64,000 nucleotides of DNA from Enterococcus larvae (GTDB lineage: Bacteria > Bacillota > Bacilli > Lactobacillales > Enterococcaceae). The DNA is taken from NCBI RefSeq assembly GCF_017830045.1, contig NZ_JAEDXU010000004.1, positions 301,295 through 365,294 of the forward strand, written 5' to 3'. A program made the translations under genes and the position numbers. Each line of letters opens with the position of its first letter. Within the stretch, counting starts at the first letter, position 1. Positions 61,952 through 64,000 of the stretch are shown here, one piece after another. The notes under the pieces were generated by a model. The model ran no database searches. It was not told where the DNA came from and saw nothing but the letters and a program-made list of their open reading frames with translations.

Positions 61952-62734
61952 TTATGCATGTTTAGGAAGCTGAATTCCTAAAGGTTCTTCTTTATTTTCA
62001 AAATACCATGTACGTTTTGCAGAGTTATAAACCAGTGAAGCAATCACCGGATCTTCCTTGTACGCTGCATTTTTTGTTTTCCATAGAGAATCCTCGATCA
62101 TATGGATAGGCACTCGGTATTCTTTTCCACGTTGTTCTGCGTCATCAAAGCTGAAAACAACTCCTTCTTGCAGGATTGGTTTCATTTCCTTCAACAGCTC
62201 ACTGCTCATTTTATCTATAGAAATATTTCTACGGAAAAAGCTCTTTTTATCATTCAGCTTTTCCAGAATGACTGCTGAAATCTTGTTAGCCAATATCCGA
62301 TAGAATTCATCAATATAGCGATAATACACGCGCGTCATTTGATCTGCAAACTCAAAAAAGACAAAGTTGTTTTGTAATTTATAGAAAAAAGGCGAATGCA
62401 GGCTGGTTTTGGTATGGCCAAAATACAGTAGCTCTGAAATTTCCAGAGGCGTAAGCTCTTTCAGCATAGCAACATCTGAAAAGTCCATCCACTTGATTTC
62501 TTCATTTTTCCTTCTGCGGTTTATACTTGAAAAGTTTTGATTGACACTTTCCTCACCGCGAATGATCTTCAAACCACTGTGGCGTTCGTATTCCCCATCT
62601 TCTGTATAAGGGTTCAGCAAAAGCAGATTTTTGGGCGTATGCACAATTGACTTAACAAAGTCAGTGTGGTCGATCCCTTTAGATAAAACAGCATTACTTG
62701 TAATATCCACATGTACATAAATTAAGTCCAACAT
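61952..62734 (-). CDS. Hypothetical protein, 260 aa
   Basis: Soluble, mixed alpha/beta, starting MLDLIYVHVDITSNAVLSK. It has a Lys/Arg-rich centre (KKSFFRRNISIDK), YYRYIDEFYRILANKIS, and a C-terminus KRTWYFENKEEPLGIQLPKHA. No known motif is recognised. It is divergent from the sortase gene with a 226-bp spacer. Confidence 0.65.
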   Translation of the reverse strand: MLDLIYVHVDITSNAVLSKGIDHTDFVKSIVHTPKNLLLLNPYTEDGEYERHSGLKIIRGEESVNQNFSSINRRRKNEEIKWMDFSDVAMLKELTPLEISELLYFGHTKTSLHSPFFYKLQNNFVFFEFADQMTRVYYRYIDEFYRILANKISAVILEKLNDKKSFFRRNISIDKMSSELLKEMKPILQEGVVFSFDDAEQRGKEYRVPIHMIEDSLWKTKNAAYKEDPVIASLVYNSAKRTWYFENKEEPLGIQLPKHA

Positions 62735-62960
62735 TTACCGATCACCTCTTTACAGATTTCTACTTCTTTCATTTTACATTACTTGTTACAAAAATGCTTA
62801 TTTCTTTTTGTTTAAAATTCAATTACAAAATCTACTGATTCAGTCACATTTGTCTATTTACTGTATTTTTTATCCGTACCTTTTTTGTTTAAGATTCAGA
62901 TAAAAATATATAGTTTCAAGTTAAATTATGATAAACTATAAAAAAATAGGAGTGTGAAGC

Positions 62961-63707
62961 ATGAGTTCAAGAAAAAACACGCGCCCGGCGCCTCGTAAAA
63001 AGAAGAAAAAAAAGACAAATTGGCTGATCAATATTTTGCTGTTTTTACTGCTTGTTGTAGGCCTTGCATTAATTTTTAATACACAAATCAGAAACTGGTT
63101 GATCCAATTTAACGGAAAAGCCTATAATGTCGAATCCTTTACCAAAGAGGATGTGGCGAAAAATTTAGACGCAGATACTACATTTGATTTCGATTCAGTA
63201 GAATCCATCAGTACTGAAGCAGTACTTAGAGCACAGTTTGAGAACAAGAATCTGCCTGTGGTCGGAGCGATTGCTATTCCCAGCGTAGAAATCAATCTGC
63301 CGATTTTCAAAGGATTGTCCAACGTTGCTCTGTTAACTGGAGCTGGAACGATGAAGGAAGATCAGAAAATGGGCGAAAAAAACTACGCCTTAGCCAGTCA
63401 CAGAACATTAGACGGTGTCTCTTTGTTCTCTCCATTAGAGTATGTAGAAATCGGAAAACTGATTTATATTACTGATCTGACCAGTATCTACACCTATAAA
63501 ATCACTTATAAGGAAAAGGTAGATCCTAGCCGAGTGGAGCTGATTGAAGATGTCGATGATAAGAAAATGATCACTCTGATCACCTGTGGAGATATACAAG
63601 CAATCACAAGAATTGCCGTTCAAGGAGAGCTGGAATCTGTCACACCAATCAACGATGCAAACGATGATATGCTGAATGCCTTCCAAATGGAACAGCGGAC
63701 GGCTTAA
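62961..63707 (+). CDS. srtA: Class A sortase
   Basis: 248 residues. Basic N-terminus (RPAPRKKKKKKTN), one transmembrane helix (LINILLFLLLVVGLALIF), then the sortase barrel with catalytic His in ALASHRTLDG, Cys in MITLITCGD and Arg in AITRIAV. It anchors LPXTG proteins to peptidoglycan. ATAGGAGTGTGAAGC precedes the ATG. Monocistronic. Confidence 0.95.
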   Translation: MSSRKNTRPAPRKKKKKKTNWLINILLFLLLVVGLALIFNTQIRNWLIQFNGKAYNVESFTKEDVAKNLDADTTFDFDSVESISTEAVLRAQFENKNLPVVGAIAIPSVEINLPIFKGLSNVALLTGAGTMKEDQKMGEKNYALASHRTLDGVSLFSPLEYVEIGKLIYITDLTSIYTYKITYKEKVDPSRVELIEDVDDKKMITLITCGDIQAITRIAVQGELESVTPINDANDDMLNAFQMEQRTA

Positions 63708-63735
63708 GCGAGACGTTTGTTGGCTCTTAAACAGC

Positions 63736-64000
63736 TTATCGCTTCATCAATGATAGTGCAGTCAACACAATCAAACAAAGAATCAGTAAGAGAGTGGGAC
63801 AATAGTCTACTCTCAAAAAGAAAACAAGTCTGATTTTGATGATCAATATCAAAATCGGGCTTGTTTTTTCTTCTTTTCGTCTCTTTCTCTCCATGTGCTT
63901 CCCTAATTTCCTTAGATTTAGAGCCATCAGTGCCAAACCAACATCAATCTTCGCTCCTTGTTTTCCACGCAAGTGGAAACGATGGAACCCCAAATGAGCC
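63736..64000 (-). mobile_element. 3' end of an IS1182-type transposase gene, cut by the window edge
   Basis: The open frame from the right edge reads AHLGFHRFHLRGKQGAKIDVGLALMALNLRKLGKH, the C-terminal signature of IS1182-type DDE transposases. It then runs through a lysine-rich tail into a terminator-like hairpin (about 63815-63870) to a stop at 63736, so the true end of the transposase may be altered. The IS body lies to the right of the window. Confidence 0.75.

Noticed and set aside
1..64000. CRISPR arrays, tRNA or rRNA genes
   Set aside because: No regularly spaced repeats and no tRNA or rRNA signatures were found on either strand by eye.

Overview
The window looks like chromosome of a low-GC Firmicute of the Lactobacillales, most likely an Enterococcus. 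This is inferred from the coaA-guaA neighbourhood, a WxL-type surface protein, sortase A, two LXG (type VII secretion) cassettes with Lap-type partner genes, the tagatose/fructose PTS cluster and the general codon style. No rRNA, tRNA or CRISPR array was found. About 75 genes or gene fragments are listed, most of them short operons of one to four genes on both strands. Layout: 1-1440, the 5' part of a GH3 glycosidase lipoprotein with a strong promoter, a cre-like site and an antitermination-type leader. 1.7-5.4 kb, a TraX-like membrane protein, an unknown helical protein, an RsmC-like methyltransferase and an SGNH esterase. 5.6-8.3 kb, coaA and guaA. 8.3-13.15 kb, a small genomic island in the 3' end of guaA. 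It is bounded by a 13-bp direct repeat and carries a HEPN-motif gene and an LXG toxin cassette with a metallopeptidase-like tip. The displaced guaA terminator lies just past the right repeat. 13.2-14.5 kb, a Thg1-like 3'-5' polymerase with a polynucleotide-kinase-like protein (putative RNA repair pair). 14.9-29.3 kb, regulators (TetR, MerR, MarR, XRE, GntR), a lipoprotein, a WxL protein, putative peptidases, a Pro-tRNA deacylase, PAP2, DJ-1 and an MFS exporter. 29.3-34.8 kb, a hexose PTS operon (PfkB kinase, EIIBC, EIIA, tagatose-bisphosphate aldolase) divergent from an RpiR/SIS regulator, plus an EIIB-like protein without its active cysteine. 35-37.4 kb, an ABC exporter with a MerR regulator. 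37.4-39.6 kb, an ECF sigma/anti-sigma pair plus a frameshifted regulon gene. 39.7-50.6 kb, GyrI-like and WYL regulators, AlkD-like repair protein, MATE exporter, and a MacB-type ABC transporter divergent from a two-component system. 50.8-53.7 kb, a second LXG cassette on the minus strand. 54-64 kb, a methyltransferase, 3-methyladenine glycosylase, C39-like peptidase, thiT with a TPP riboswitch, ACT-domain protein, sortase A and the end of an IS transposase. Regulation is unusually readable here. Two MerR-type promoters have 19-bp spacers with dyads, and two identical ECF promoters have 14-bp spacers between TGAAACC and CGGCACTAT. A TetR gene is preceded by two copies of one palindrome. A MarR/DUF2316 divergent region has a perfect 10-2-10 palindrome. 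A family of roughly 130-240-bp intergenic repeats occurs at least six times, mostly between convergent genes. All product names rest on reading the sequence and on memory of families; nothing was searched.
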